In this document: one piece after another, positions 6,726 through 14,702 of the stretch | Layout of the letters: the number at the start of each line of letters is the position of its first letter | Position numbering within the stretch: position 1 is the first letter of the stretch | Assembly: GCA_007695125.1 (NCBI GenBank) | Contig: REEJ01000155.1 | Location: forward strand, 1 to 42,289 | Direction: 5' to 3' | Origin: Trueperaceae bacterium | GTDB taxonomy: Bacteria > Deinococcota > Deinococci > Deinococcales > Trueperaceae | DNA length: 42,289 nucleotides | The notes under the pieces: generated by a model | Told to the model about the DNA's origin: nothing | Seen by the model: the letters and a program-made list of their open reading frames with translations, nothing else | Databases searched by the model: none | Position numbers and translations under genes: made by a program

Positions 6726-8957
6726 ATGGCCGTGACCACCCCCACCACTCCCTCCCGCACCGGCAACGGCATGGGCCTGCGCTTCAGTGGCGCGTGGCTC
6801 CCCGCCCTCGTCGCGATCGTCACCTACCTGACGCTGCCGTTCGGGCGCCCGGGTCGGCCCTTCTTGACGATCGAACCCGACCTCTACGCGCTCGCACTCG
6901 GGGCGCCGCTGCTCTGGATCGTCCTGTTGGGTGCCGTGGCGTCGTTCGTGGTGTCGCTGCTGCGGCTCAACACCGCGGTCCGCGGCGATGTGCTCATCGC
7001 CACCGGGACCGTCGGCCTCGGCGCTGGCGTGCTGTGGTTCATCCTCAGCGCCACGCCCTTCGGCATCGGCGCGCTCCTCACGCTCGCCGCACTCGCGCTC
7101 GTGCTCGGTCACGCGCTCAGCGAGAGCGGCCGCATCCAGGGCGACGCGTTCATCGCCACCAGTATCTTGGTCGTCTCGCTCTTCGTCATCCTGTTCATCA
7201 TCTATCCGCTCTTCACCGTGCTGCGTGCCGCCGTCATCATCGACGGCTCGTTCGACCTCTCACAACTGCGCCGCACGTTGACCCACCCGCTCTTCTTCTT
7301 CCTCGACAACCCCCGCTCGCAGATCGACGAGATCGGCCTGACGCTGCGTTGGGGCATGGTCGTCGCCGTCCTGACTGGCGCCTGGGCGGTGTTCCGGCGG
7401 CGTTCGGTGCCGGTCGTGGCCTTGCGCCTCGTCCTGGGTGGCATCGCCGGCCTGATCATCGGGGTGCTGCTGTACGGCCGCGGTGCCCTGCCCACCAGCC
7501 TGCTCACCGTCGCCATCGTCGCGCCCACCTGCACCCTGCTCGGACTCGCCTTCGCGCTGCTCGGTCAGCGCGCACGCTTCAAGCCGATTCGCCGTTCGCT
7601 CGATGTGATCAGCGTCCTCCCCATCATCACGCCGCCGTTCATCCTGGCGTTCGCGATGATCTTCCTGCTGGGGCGTCGCGGCATCGTCACGCACGGCCTG
7701 TTCGACATGTCCACCAACTGGATCTACGGCATTCCCGGCGTCGCGATCGCACAGATCCTCGCCTTCACGCCCATCGCCTACCTGCTGCTGCGCGGCTCCA
7801 TCTCGTCGCTCAACCCGGCGCTCGAGGAGGCCGCCCAGACGCTGGGCGCGGGACCGTGGACCACCATGCGCACGATCACATGGCCGCTCGTGCGGCCGGG
7901 TCTGGCCGCGGCCTTCCTGCTCTCGATGATCGAGTCGCTTGCCGACTTCGGCAACCCGATCATCCTCGGCGGTGACCGCAACTACCTGGCGACGGAGGTG
8001 TACTTGTCGCTCACGGGACGCTTCAACCCGAACGAGGCGGCGGCCTACGGCGTCGTGTTGCTGGCCCTCGTGCTCGGCGCGTTCTTCATCCAGCGCCTGT
8101 GGCTCGGCGGCGGCTCCTTCGTGACGGTCACCGGCAAGCCATCGAGCGGCGCGTTGGCACCGATCCCGCGGGTGCTCGAGATCGGCCTCACGCTGGTCCT
8201 GTTCGTGTGGACCGTGTTCGTCGCGGCGCTCTACATCTCGATCGTGGTCGGCTCGTTCGCGCAGCTCTGGGGTGTGAACTACACCTTCACGACGCGCCAC
8301 TACGAAGACTTCATGCGCGCCGGCTGGCCGGTCTTCCTCTACACCGCCCGCGTCGCGGCGATCAGCGCGGTGCCGGCGATGCTGCTGGGCTTCCTCGTCG
8401 CCTACCTCGTGTCGCGCCACCGCTTCTTCGGGCGCCGCTTCGTCGAGTTCGGATCGCTCCTCTCGTTCGCCACCCCGGGTACGGTCATGGGCGTCGCGTA
8501 CATCTTCGCGTTCAACACCGGACCGTGGCTGCTCACCGCCAGTGCCACGATCATCATTCTGGCGCTCGTCTTCCGCAACATGCCCGTCGCCATCCGCGCC
8601 GCGGTGGCCGGCCTGGCGCAGATCGACCCCAGCCTGGAGGAGGCGTCCACCATGCTGCGGGCCCGCTCGCTCACGACCCTGCGGCGGGTGCTGTTCCCGC
8701 TCCTGGTCAACACGCTCGTGACCGGCCTGATCTTCGCCTTCGTCTCGGCGATGACGGCCGTGAGCCAGGTCATCTTCCTGGTCAGCCCCGGCAACCAGCT
8801 CGCCACCGTCTTGCTGCTCGGCTGGGTGGAGCAGGGCCAGCTCGGTAGGGCCGCGGCCATGGGCACGATCCTGATCGTATCGATGCTCTTCACCATCCTG
8901 GTGGTGTTGGGCCTGGCGCAGCGCATCAGCGCTCGCGTCGTGAGGGTGGAGGGCTGA
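6726..8957 (+). CDS. Enlarged ABC permease, FbpB/AfuB-type double domain with extra membrane segments
   Basis: Integral membrane channel subunit of 743 aa, compared with 556 aa for its paralogue at 31788. The two permease halves each have a coupling-loop motif for the ATPase: EEAAQTLGAGPWTTMRTITWP near 365, and EEASTMLRARSLTTLRRVLFP near 636. The second has R where the family normally has the conserved glycine. The extra length comes from about 150 N-terminal residues with four or so hydrophobic helices (for example LWIVLLGAVASFVVSLL and LWFILSATPFGIGALLTLAALALVLG) and an insertion at about 205-275 with two or three further helices. Both lie in one uninterrupted frame, so this is not a frameshift artefact. 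The stop overlaps the ATPase start by one base (TGATG). Confidence 0.88.
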   Translation: MAVTTPTTPSRTGNGMGLRFSGAWLPALVAIVTYLTLPFGRPGRPFLTIEPDLYALALGAPLLWIVLLGAVASFVVSLLRLNTAVRGDVLIATGTVGLGAGVLWFILSATPFGIGALLTLAALALVLGHALSESGRIQGDAFIATSILVVSLFVILFIIYPLFTVLRAAVIIDGSFDLSQLRRTLTHPLFFFLDNPRSQIDEIGLTLRWGMVVAVLTGAWAVFRRRSVPVVALRLVLGGIAGLIIGVLLYGRGALPTSLLTVAIVAPTCTLLGLAFALLGQRARFKPIRRSLDVISVLPIITPPFILAFAMIFLLGRRGIVTHGLFDMSTNWIYGIPGVAIAQILAFTPIAYLLLRGSISSLNPALEEAAQTLGAGPWTTMRTITWPLVRPGLAAAFLLSMIESLADFGNPIILGGDRNYLATEVYLSLTGRFNPNEAAAYGVVLLALVLGAFFIQRLWLGGGSFVTVTGKPSSGALAPIPRVLEIGLTLVLFVWTVFVAALYISIVVGSFAQLWGVNYTFTTRHYEDFMRAGWPVFLYTARVAAISAVPAMLLGFLVAYLVSRHRFFGRRFVEFGSLLSFATPGTVMGVAYIFAFNTGPWLLTASATIIILALVFRNMPVAIRAAVAGLAQIDPSLEEASTMLRARSLTTLRRVLFPLLVNTLVTGLIFAFVSAMTAVSQVIFLVSPGNQLATVLLLGWVEQGQLGRAAAMGTILIVSMLFTILVVLGLAQRISARVVRVEG

Positions 8958-10030
8958 TGGACAGCACGACGACGGTGGTCAAGGGCATCCAGCCGGCGAC
9001 GGTCGACCTGCGCGGGCTCCTCAAGCGTTTCGGCAAGGACGTCGTCGCCGTGAACGACGTCGACCTCTTCATCGAGCGCGGCGAGCTGCTCACGCTGCTC
9101 GGTCCGTCCGGCTGCGGCAAGACGACGATCCTGCGGCTGATCGCGGGCCTCGAGCGCCCGACGGCCGGTCAGATCCTGATCGACGACGACGACGTCTCGC
9201 GGCTGCCCGCCTACCTGCGCGACATCACGATGGTGTTCCAGTCGTACGCGCTCTTCCCCCACATGAACGTGTTCGAGAACGTCGCCTACGGCGTGCGCGT
9301 CGCCAAGCGGCCCAAGCAGGAGATCGAGGAACGCGTGCACGAGGCGCTCGCGATGGTGGGCCTCGAGGACTACGGGAAGCGCGCCACCAACGCCCTCTCG
9401 GGCGGTCAACAGCAACGCGTGGCGCTGGCGCGCGCGCTCGTGATCCGGCCGCGCGTGCTGCTGTTCGACGAGCCGCTCTCGAACCTCGACGCGAAGCTGC
9501 GCAAGCGCGTCCGCGAGGACATCCGCAGCCTGCAGCAGCGCCTGGGCATCACCAGCGTGTACGTGACGCACGACCAGGAAGAGGCGTTGGCGATCAGCGA
9601 CCGGGTCGTGGTGATGAACCAGGGCATCATCGAGCAGATCGGTTCGCCGCACGTGCTCTACACCCGGCCCGCGTCGCGCTTCGTGGCCGACTTCATCGGC
9701 TCCGCCAACTTCATCCCCGGCCACTACGACGGCCAGGCGATCGACGTGCTCGGGTACCGGCGCCCCCACGTGCAGGACATGGCGAGCGGGCCCGTCACGG
9801 TGATGGTGCGCCCGGAGGCGATCGAGTTCGCCCGCGAGGGCGAGGAGGGCGTCGAGGCGACGTACCTGAGCAGTGCCTACCTGGGGCCCGTCACCGAGTT
9901 CATCTTCGACATCGGCGGGGTCGAGGTCTTCGCGACCATCTCCGGTCTCGGCATGTCGGTCGCCGAACGCGGCGACACGGTCCGGCTGCGCTTCAACGAG
10001 GCGGGCGTGTCGCTGCTGCCGCCGGAGTAA
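8957..10030 (+). CDS. ABC transporter ATP-binding protein, FbpC/PotA-type
   Basis: Cytoplasmic motor subunit of 357 aa for the importer encoded just upstream. It has Walker A GPSGCGKTT (49-57), Q-loop VFQSYALFPHMN, signature LSGGQQQR, Walker B LLFDEPLSNLDAKLR and H-loop THDQEEA. The C-terminal third (from about 240) is a TOBE-like domain (VMVRPEAIEFA..) typical of this importer class. Its start shares one base with the permease stop, so the two are coupled. It ends in TAA, 21 bp before the convergent monooxygenase gene ends, with no clear terminator between. Confidence 0.92.
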   Translation: MDSTTTVVKGIQPATVDLRGLLKRFGKDVVAVNDVDLFIERGELLTLLGPSGCGKTTILRLIAGLERPTAGQILIDDDDVSRLPAYLRDITMVFQSYALFPHMNVFENVAYGVRVAKRPKQEIEERVHEALAMVGLEDYGKRATNALSGGQQQRVALARALVIRPRVLLFDEPLSNLDAKLRKRVREDIRSLQQRLGITSVYVTHDQEEALAISDRVVVMNQGIIEQIGSPHVLYTRPASRFVADFIGSANFIPGHYDGQAIDVLGYRRPHVQDMASGPVTVMVRPEAIEFAREGEEGVEATYLSSAYLGPVTEFIFDIGGVEVFATISGLGMSVAERGDTVRLRFNEAGVSLLPPE

Positions 10031-10051
10031 CGGGCGCGGCCGGCAGCGCGG

Positions 10052-11155
10052 TCACGACGGCTCGACGCCTGGGGCCGACGCGCGCTCGCGGGCCGCGACC
10101 TCGCGCCGCACGATCGGCGCCACCTCGGTACCGAGCAGCTCGATCGAGCGCAACACCTGCGCGTGCGGCAGCGTGCCGAGGCCCATCTGGAAGAGCGCCC
10201 GGCGGTGTCCGAAGAGCGCGTGCTGGGCCAGGATCTTCTCGGCCACCTGCTCGGGATCGCCGACCGCCAACGAGCCGCGCGGCTCGCGCATCGCCTCGAA
10301 CTGCTCGCGCGTCATCGCCGGCCAGCCGCGCTCGCGGCCGATGCGCGTCATCACCGCGGCGTAGGGCGCGAAGGCCGTGTCGGCCGCCGCCTGCGACGTG
10401 GGCGCGACGAAGGCATGGCCGTTCACGCTCATCGGCACGAGCGCCGGGTCGAAGCCGCCGCGCAGCAGCCCCTCGCGGTGGATCTCGGCGAACGGCACGA
10501 AGCGCTCGGGCAGACCGCCGATGATGGCGAGCGCCATGGGCAGTCCCAGCATGCCGGCGCGCAGCGCCGATTGGGGTGTGCCGCCGACGCCCACCCACAC
10601 CGGCAGCGGGTCTTGCACGGGGCGCGGATGGACCTCCTGGCCGTCGAGCGGGGCACGCGTGCTGCCGCGCCACGTCACGCGTGTGCGCTCGCGCACGGCC
10701 AGCAGGAGCTCGAGCTTCTCGGTGAACAGCCGGTCGTAGTCCTCGAGCGCGTAGCCGAAGAGCGGGAAGGACTCGGTGAACGAGCCGCGGCCGGCCAGCA
10801 CCTCGGCGCGACCGTTCGACAGCAGGTCGAGGGTCGCGAAGCGCTGGAACACGCGGATCGGATCGTCGGACGACAGCACCGTCACGGCCGACGTCAGACG
10901 CAGCCGCTCGGTGCGCTCCGCGATGGCGGCGAGCACCACCTCGGGTGCCGAGACGAGGAAGTCGGCGCGATGGTGCTCGCCCACTCCGAACACGTCCAGG
11001 CCCACCTGCTCGGCGAGGACGGCCTCCTCGACGATCTGGCGCATCCGCTGACGAGGCTCGATGACGTGGCCCGTGACGGGGTCGGGGCCGTGGTCGCCGA
11101 ACGTGAAGACGCCGAGCTCGAAGGGTGCGGGTGTGTGCGTGGGCGCCGCGCTCAC
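10052..11155 (-). CDS. LLM-class (bacterial luciferase-like) flavin-dependent oxidoreductase
   Basis: TIM-barrel flavin enzyme of 367 aa from the luciferase-like monooxygenase family, which uses reduced FMN or F420. The N-terminus [10 protein letters not shown], the stretch [12 protein letters not shown] (the EHH motif), and [19 protein letters not shown] are characteristic. [12 protein letters not shown] lies in the cofactor-phosphate region. The substrate cannot be told from sequence. It is a lone minus-strand gene in a plus-strand region. I keep the GTG start at 11155. A TACCCT promoter element 36 nt upstream would give a leader of about 30 nt. The upstream end faces the HAD gene divergently. 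Confidence 0.85.
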   Translation of the reverse strand: MSAAPTHTPAPFELGVFTFGDHGPDPVTGHVIEPRQRMRQIVEEAVLAEQVGLDVFGVGEHHRADFLVSAPEVVLAAIAERTERLRLTSAVTVLSSDDPIRVFQRFATLDLLSNGRAEVLAGRGSFTESFPLFGYALEDYDRLFTEKLELLLAVRERTRVTWRGSTRAPLDGQEVHPRPVQDPLPVWVGVGGTPQSALRAGMLGLPMALAIIGGLPERFVPFAEIHREGLLRGGFDPALVPMSVNGHAFVAPTSQAAADTAFAPYAAVMTRIGRERGWPAMTREQFEAMREPRGSLAVGDPEQVAEKILAQHALFGHRRALFQMGLGTLPHAQVLRSIELLGTEVAPIVRREVAARERASAPGVEPS

Positions 11156-11191
11156 GCTGGCTCGGCGCTGGCGCTCGGACCGGCCTGCTCG

Positions 11192-11197
11192 AGGGTA
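11192..11197 (-). promoter_or_regulatory. Putative -10 of the LLM oxidoreductase gene (TACCCT on minus strand)
   Basis: The plus strand reads AGGGTA. It would start transcription near 11185 and leave a short leader before the GTG at 11155. Confidence 0.4.
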
Positions 11198-11321
11198 ACG
11201 ACGATCGTGTTCGCCATGCTGGGCCTCCCGCCGCGGTTCGCGCCCTGGCGCGCCGCCTCGCCCGAGGGTACGTCGCTGCGGCCGGGGCGGTCGGTCGCCA
11301 TCGCGACCGCACTGCGCGGGC

Positions 11322-11327
11322 TACGCT
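11322..11327 (+). promoter_or_regulatory. -10 element of a leaderless transcript (TACGCT)
   Basis: TACGCT, five bases (GCGGC), then the GTG at 11333. The expected transcription start coincides with the start codon, which fixes the start of the HAD gene far inside the 645-aa ORF-track frame. Confidence 0.6.
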
Positions 11328-11332
11328 GCGGC

Positions 11333-12100
11333 GTGCACTTCGACCTCGAACACCCCGTGCTCGTGTACGCCTGCGACATCGACGGCTGCCTCGCGGCGGC
11401 CGACCACGCGGCGTACGACCTCGTCGCCCTGCAGGCGCTGGCCGAGCGCAACCGCGCCAGCGAGGACGACCCGACCATCCCCGCGCTCACCTTCGTGACC
11501 GGGCGACCGCACGCCTACGTCGACGCCCTCATGCAGGCCCTCGACGTGCGGCTGCCGGCGTCGTTCGAGAACGGCGTCGGGCTCGCCACCCGGCACCCGT
11601 ACGAGGCCTGGTTGATCGACGAGGTGGAAGCGGCGAGGGGCGCGATGGACGAGGCTCGCTCGCTGCTCGAGGCGCACGACGAGGTCGTCCTGCAGTTCGG
11701 CAAGGTGGCCTCGCTCAGCGTGTTCGACGCCACCGGCGAACGCGACGTCCCCGCGCTGGCCGCCTTCCTGCGCGCGTTCGTCGCGGAGCGGTCGCTCGGC
11801 GTCGACGTCGACCCCTCGACGGACTGCGTGAACCTGCTGCTCCCCGGCATCGACAAGGCGGTCGGCTTCGCAGCGCTGTGCGAAACGCTCGACCTGCCCG
11901 AGGTGGCCGTGGCCGGGATCGGCGACAGCGTCGGTGACGTGGCGTGGCTGCGGCGCTGCGGCGTCAGCCTCGCGCCCGCGGGCGCGGTCGCGGAGGTGAA
12001 GGCCGTCGTCAGCGCGGTCTCGGCGCATCACGACGTCGCGGCCGCCCTGGAGGGGTACGACGCGCTCATCGCGGCCAACCGGGTGCTTGCAGCGCGGTAG
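11333..12100 (+). CDS. HAD-superfamily hydrolase (Cof / sugar-phosphatase-like)
   Basis: Cytoplasmic phosphatase of 255 aa. Motif I is CDIDGC (nucleophile D15, acid D17), motif II is the FVTGRP stretch, and motif IV is GIGDSVGD (D198, D202). The region between motif II and the late lysine (GIDKAVGFA) is about 100 residues, which fits a type II cap as in Cof-like and sucrose-phosphatase-like enzymes. The substrate is unknown, most likely a small phosphorylated metabolite. The start is placed by the TACGCT promoter, which leaves no leader. The ORF-track frame begins more than 1 kb upstream, antisense to the LLM gene, and is not real there. Its TAG stop forms the first half of the next gene's -10 box. 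Confidence 0.8.
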   Translation: MHFDLEHPVLVYACDIDGCLAAADHAAYDLVALQALAERNRASEDDPTIPALTFVTGRPHAYVDALMQALDVRLPASFENGVGLATRHPYEAWLIDEVEAARGAMDEARSLLEAHDEVVLQFGKVASLSVFDATGERDVPALAAFLRAFVAERSLGVDVDPSTDCVNLLLPGIDKAVGFAALCETLDLPEVAVAGIGDSVGDVAWLRRCGVSLAPAGAVAEVKAVVSAVSAHHDVAAALEGYDALIAANRVLAAR

Positions 12101-12103
12101 GAT
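12098..12103 (+). promoter_or_regulatory. -10 element (TAGGAT) overlapping the upstream stop codon
   Basis: The TAG stop of the HAD gene is the first half of TAGGAT. Seven bases follow, then the ATG at 12111, so the SDR gene should be leaderless. Confidence 0.6.
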
Positions 12104-12110
12104 CGCCACG

Positions 12111-13073
12111 ATGATCGGACCACTCACGGGCAAGGTCGCGCTCGTCGCCGGCGCCACCCGCGGCGCCGGGCGTGGCATCGCGGTGGCGCTGGGCGAGGCG
12201 GGTGCGACGGTGTACTGCACCGGCCGCAGCTCGCGCACCACGCCGCGCCCGCAGCGCCCGGACGACGCGAGCCCGTTCGAGCTGCGCGGTCGCCCCGAGA
12301 CGATCGAGGAGACCGCCGAGCTGGTCGAGGCCGCCGGCGGCACCGGCATTGCGGTGCGGATCGACCACACCGACGAGATCCAGGTCGAGGCCTTGCTGGC
12401 CCGCATCGAGCGCGACGGCGGCCGCCTCGACGTGCTGGTCAACGACGTGTGGGGCGGCGACGCGCTGACCGAGTGGGGCGTGCCGTTCTGGGAGCTCGAC
12501 CTCGCCAAGGCACGCACCATGCTCGAGCGCGGCCTGCTGTCGCACCTGATCACGGCGCGCCACGCGGCGGGGCTCATGGTGGGTGCCGGGAGCGGGCTGG
12601 TGGTCGAGATCACCGACGGAGAGCGGCTCGATTACCGTGGCACGCTCTTCTACGACATGGTCAAGACCAGCGTGATCCGCGCCGCGTTCGCGATGTCCGA
12701 GGAACTGCGGCCGCACGGCGTGGCGGCCCTGGCGCTCACGCCAGGGTTCCTGCGCTCCGAGGCGATGCTCGAGCACTTCGGCGTCAGCGAGGCCACCTGG
12801 CGCGACGCCGTGGCGATCGACCTCAACTTCGTCCACTCCGAGACGCCGCGCTTCGTCGGGCGCGCCGTGGCAGCGCTGGCCGCCGACCCGGACGTGATGG
12901 AGCGCAGCGGCCGCGTGTGGTCGTCGTGGACGCTGGCGCGCGACTACGGCTTCAGCGACGTCGATGGCGCCCGACCCGACTGGGGCACGCATGCCGATCG
13001 CCAACCGTTCGGGCGCGCCGCGCGCGCCGCGCATCGGCGCTTCCTGCGTGCCTTCGAGCGCGACGACGCCTGA
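12111..13073 (+). CDS. Short-chain dehydrogenase/reductase (SDR)
   Basis: NAD(P)-dependent oxidoreductase with a Rossmann fold, 320 aa. The cofactor motif GATRGAGRG lies at about 14-22, followed by TGRSS, which suggests NADPH. VNDVWGGD replaces the usual NNAG-type motif, and the catalytic pair is YDMVK. The usual active-site serine region reads VEITDG, with no serine in place, as in some DHRS1-like SDRs. The overall layout (long insertion after strand 2, C-terminal extension to 320 aa) also resembles DHRS1-like proteins. I start it at 12111 (MIGPLTGKVALV) and not at the ORF-track 12087, because the promoter lies between the two. Substrate unknown. Confidence 0.82.
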   Translation: MIGPLTGKVALVAGATRGAGRGIAVALGEAGATVYCTGRSSRTTPRPQRPDDASPFELRGRPETIEETAELVEAAGGTGIAVRIDHTDEIQVEALLARIERDGGRLDVLVNDVWGGDALTEWGVPFWELDLAKARTMLERGLLSHLITARHAAGLMVGAGSGLVVEITDGERLDYRGTLFYDMVKTSVIRAAFAMSEELRPHGVAALALTPGFLRSEAMLEHFGVSEATWRDAVAIDLNFVHSETPRFVGRAVAALAADPDVMERSGRVWSSWTLARDYGFSDVDGARPDWGTHADRQPFGRAARAAHRRFLRAFERDDA

Positions 13074-13097
13074 GCATGCCCGCCCCGGTGACCACGG

Positions 13098-13103
13098 TAG
13101 GCT
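13098..13103 (+). promoter_or_regulatory. Putative -10 element (TAGGCT)
   Basis: TAGGCT lies 49 nt before the ATG at 13153. It would give a leader of about 43 nt for the two-gene unit of unknown function. Confidence 0.4.
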
Positions 13104-13152
13104 CGGTCAGCGCCGCGGTGCGCGGGCGCCGCCCGGCAGCGGCCACCTTGCC

Positions 13153-13938
13153 ATGACCCACGCCCCCTACGTCACCCACTTGCTCGCTTTGGCGACGCGC
13201 ACCCGAGACCCGCTCCGTCTCGCGGTCACGTTGCGTGTGCAGTACCCGGAGTGGGGTGCGCGAGCGACCTACGCCGCATACGGCCTGCGCGACCTGCTCG
13301 ACCACCTCGGCTGGCCGCTCGACACCTCGCTGCCGCAGCGCTTCGAGGCGTTCGCGCAGGAACTCGCCGACGCCCACCCCGAACCGTTGTGGGCGCTGCG
13401 GCGTAGCCAGATGCGGCAGCTGGTGTCGCTGATCGAGCGTCCGCAGCCGCTCACGCTGCGCCAGCGCCGCGGAGCTCCCGGGGTCGATGGGGCGTTGGCG
13501 CCCTTGCTCGTCGCCTGTGCCGATCGCGGCTTGACCCTCGCCGACGTCCGCCATGCGCTCGGGATCGAGCTCGGACTGTCGCGCTCGGGGCTCGTCGGCG
13601 TAGGCGGCGCGGCCGTCGCCGACGACCCGGGCGGGCCCGACGTGGCCGGGCCCGGCGTGGCGGGTCTGACGGATCTGGTCGCGGCGCTGGCACCCTGGCG
13701 TGCGGAGGTGGGTGGCCTCGAGCTCGGGCACTACGTCGACGTGTTGCGCCGCAGCGATCGCGAGTTCCACCCCGACGTCCTGCGGGCGGCGACCCTACGC
13801 GACCTGGCGGCCCTCGGCCGCGCCTCGATGCCCAGCCCCGAGCAGCGCCTGGAGGCGAGCCTCGCCGAGTTGGTCGAGCACGACGACGACGAGGACGCCT
13901 TCGTGGTGCCGGCGCGCAGCGGGGCGATGCAGGCATGA
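13153..13938 (+). CDS. Protein of unknown function (261 aa)
   Basis: I do not recognise a family. The start at 13153 (MTHAPYVTHLLAL) is chosen because the frame upstream to 12964 overlaps the SDR gene. There is no signal peptide or membrane helix. The N-terminal half (1-120) looks helical, with repeated Leu/Ala heptads. A Gly/Pro-rich linker (about 155-175, DDPGGPDVAGPGVAG) follows, then a helical C-terminal domain and an acidic stretch (EHDDDEDAF) near the end. Codon use matches its neighbours. The stop overlaps the start of the next unknown gene by 4 nt (ATGA), so the two products are probably made together and may interact. Confidence 0.65.
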   Translation: MTHAPYVTHLLALATRTRDPLRLAVTLRVQYPEWGARATYAAYGLRDLLDHLGWPLDTSLPQRFEAFAQELADAHPEPLWALRRSQMRQLVSLIERPQPLTLRQRRGAPGVDGALAPLLVACADRGLTLADVRHALGIELGLSRSGLVGVGGAAVADDPGGPDVAGPGVAGLTDLVAALAPWRAEVGGLELGHYVDVLRRSDREFHPDVLRAATLRDLAALGRASMPSPEQRLEASLAELVEHDDDEDAFVVPARSGAMQA

Positions 13939-14330
13939 CGCGGCTGCTGCCCTCGTTCGCCGACCTCATGCTGCTGCCGACGCTCGTCGACCCCGACGCC
14001 GAGGTGCGGCTCGAGCACGATCGGATCGTGGTCAGGAGCGCGCAGCAGGCGCTCATGCGGCAGACGCTCGCGGTCTACCCACACGTCGCCGCGCGGGTTC
14101 GCGGGGACGACGAACTGGTGCTCGAACCGCTCGTGCCTGCTCGGGCCCGCGTGGTCCTGGTGTGGCCCGGGGGTGAGACGGTGGGCGTCACGGTGTGGCC
14201 CAACGGCTTCGTGTCGATCAGGCGCGCCGACGCCACGCTCGACGCGTCGCTGGAAGGCGACGGCGTGACGCTGGTGGAGTGCCCGGACGGCGAGACGCTG
14301 GCCGATGCCCTCGCCCGGCTCGAGACGTGA
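13935..14330 (+). CDS. Protein of unknown function (131 aa), coupled to the preceding gene
   Basis: No family recognised. The ATG overlaps the stop of the 261-aa gene (ATGA). The sequence alternates short hydrophobic and charged stretches (ARVVLVWPGGETVGVTVWPNGFVSI), which suggests a small mixed alpha/beta or beta-rich domain. There are no cysteines and no membrane segment. It ends 61 bp before a convergent minus-strand gene, across a 12-bp tandem repeat. Probably cytoplasmic. Translational coupling suggests a shared task with its partner, nothing more. Confidence 0.65.
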   Translation: MTRLLPSFADLMLLPTLVDPDAEVRLEHDRIVVRSAQQALMRQTLAVYPHVAARVRGDDELVLEPLVPARARVVLVWPGGETVGVTVWPNGFVSIRRADATLDASLEGDGVTLVECPDGETLADALARLET

Positions 14331-14336
14331 CGCTGC

Positions 14337-14385
14337 CGGTTCGGCGCCGCGGTTGGAGCCACGGTCGGCGCCGCGGTCGGAGCCA
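14337..14385. repeat. 12-bp tandem repeat between convergent genes
   Basis: Four copies of a CGGTCGGCGCCG / CGGTCGGAGCCA type unit (13, 12, 12, 12 bp) occupy most of the 61-bp convergent gap. Copies 1 and 3 are near-identical, as are copies 2 and 4, so the array can also be read as a 24-bp unit duplicated once. It contains the palindrome GGCGCC twice. It may help end transcription from both sides. Confidence 0.7.
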
Positions 14386-14391
14386 CGGTGC

Positions 14392-14604
14392 TCAGGGTTC
14401 GGCGGCGAGCTGCTCCTCGTCGGCTTCCGCCTCACGGAGCCGGAACAGCACCTCCTCGTGCTCGAGCGTCCACGGTTCGTCGCGTTCGACCGCGTCGAGG
14501 CATGCGCCGCAGACGAGGCCGAGCACCTCGGCGGGACGTTCGTGGCAGAGCTCGCACAGGCCTTCTTCAGAGATCGCTGGTGTGAGACCGACGTCGCTGT
14601 CCAT
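14392..14604 (-). CDS. Small zinc-ribbon-like protein (70 aa)
   Basis: A compact protein with two Cys pairs, CELC (about 22-25) and CGAC (about 37-40), spaced as in a single treble-clef or zinc-ribbon site. An acidic helical tail (LEHEEVLFRLREAEADEEQLAAEP) follows. I start at 14604 (MDSDVGLTP): the ORF-track GTG at 14619 lies inside the GAAGGAGG ribosome-binding site that serves the ATG. A TAGGCT promoter lies just upstream. Such small proteins often bind a protein or nucleic-acid partner, but the role is unknown. It is transcribed divergently from the MFS gene with 98 bp between starts. Confidence 0.7.
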   Translation of the reverse strand: MDSDVGLTPAISEEGLCELCHERPAEVLGLVCGACLDAVERDEPWTLEHEEVLFRLREAEADEEQLAAEP

Positions 14605-14622
14605 GTGCGCCTCCTTCACTCC

Positions 14623-14628
14623 AGCCTA
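14623..14628 (-). promoter_or_regulatory. -10 element of the zinc-ribbon gene (TAGGCT on minus strand)
   Basis: The plus strand reads AGCCTA. It puts transcription start just before the AAGGAGG site, so this small gene has a minimal leader with a Shine-Dalgarno sequence. Confidence 0.5.
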
Positions 14629-14691
14629 GGGCATCGCGACCGGTCGCACGGTCGACGCGCCGACGCGTGTGAGCAGCGTGGTCGGGGACGG

Positions 14692-14697
14692 TACCCT
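14692..14697 (+). promoter_or_regulatory. -10 element of a leaderless transcript (TACCCT)
   Basis: TACCCT, five bases (GGCGC), then the GTG at 14703 of the MFS gene. It is back to back with the minus-strand promoter about 65 bp away. Confidence 0.6.
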
Positions 14698-14702
14698 GGC
14701 GC

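Noticed and set aside
10163-11332. N-terminal 390 codons of the 645-aa plus-strand frame ending at 12100
   Set aside because: Antisense to the LLM oxidoreductase. The HAD domain begins only after the TACGCT promoter at 11322.
13460-13500. LRQRRGAPGVDG, resembling the start of group II intron reverse transcriptases
   Set aside because: Only this short stretch matches. No RT core motifs (such as YADD) occur in the gene or nearby.
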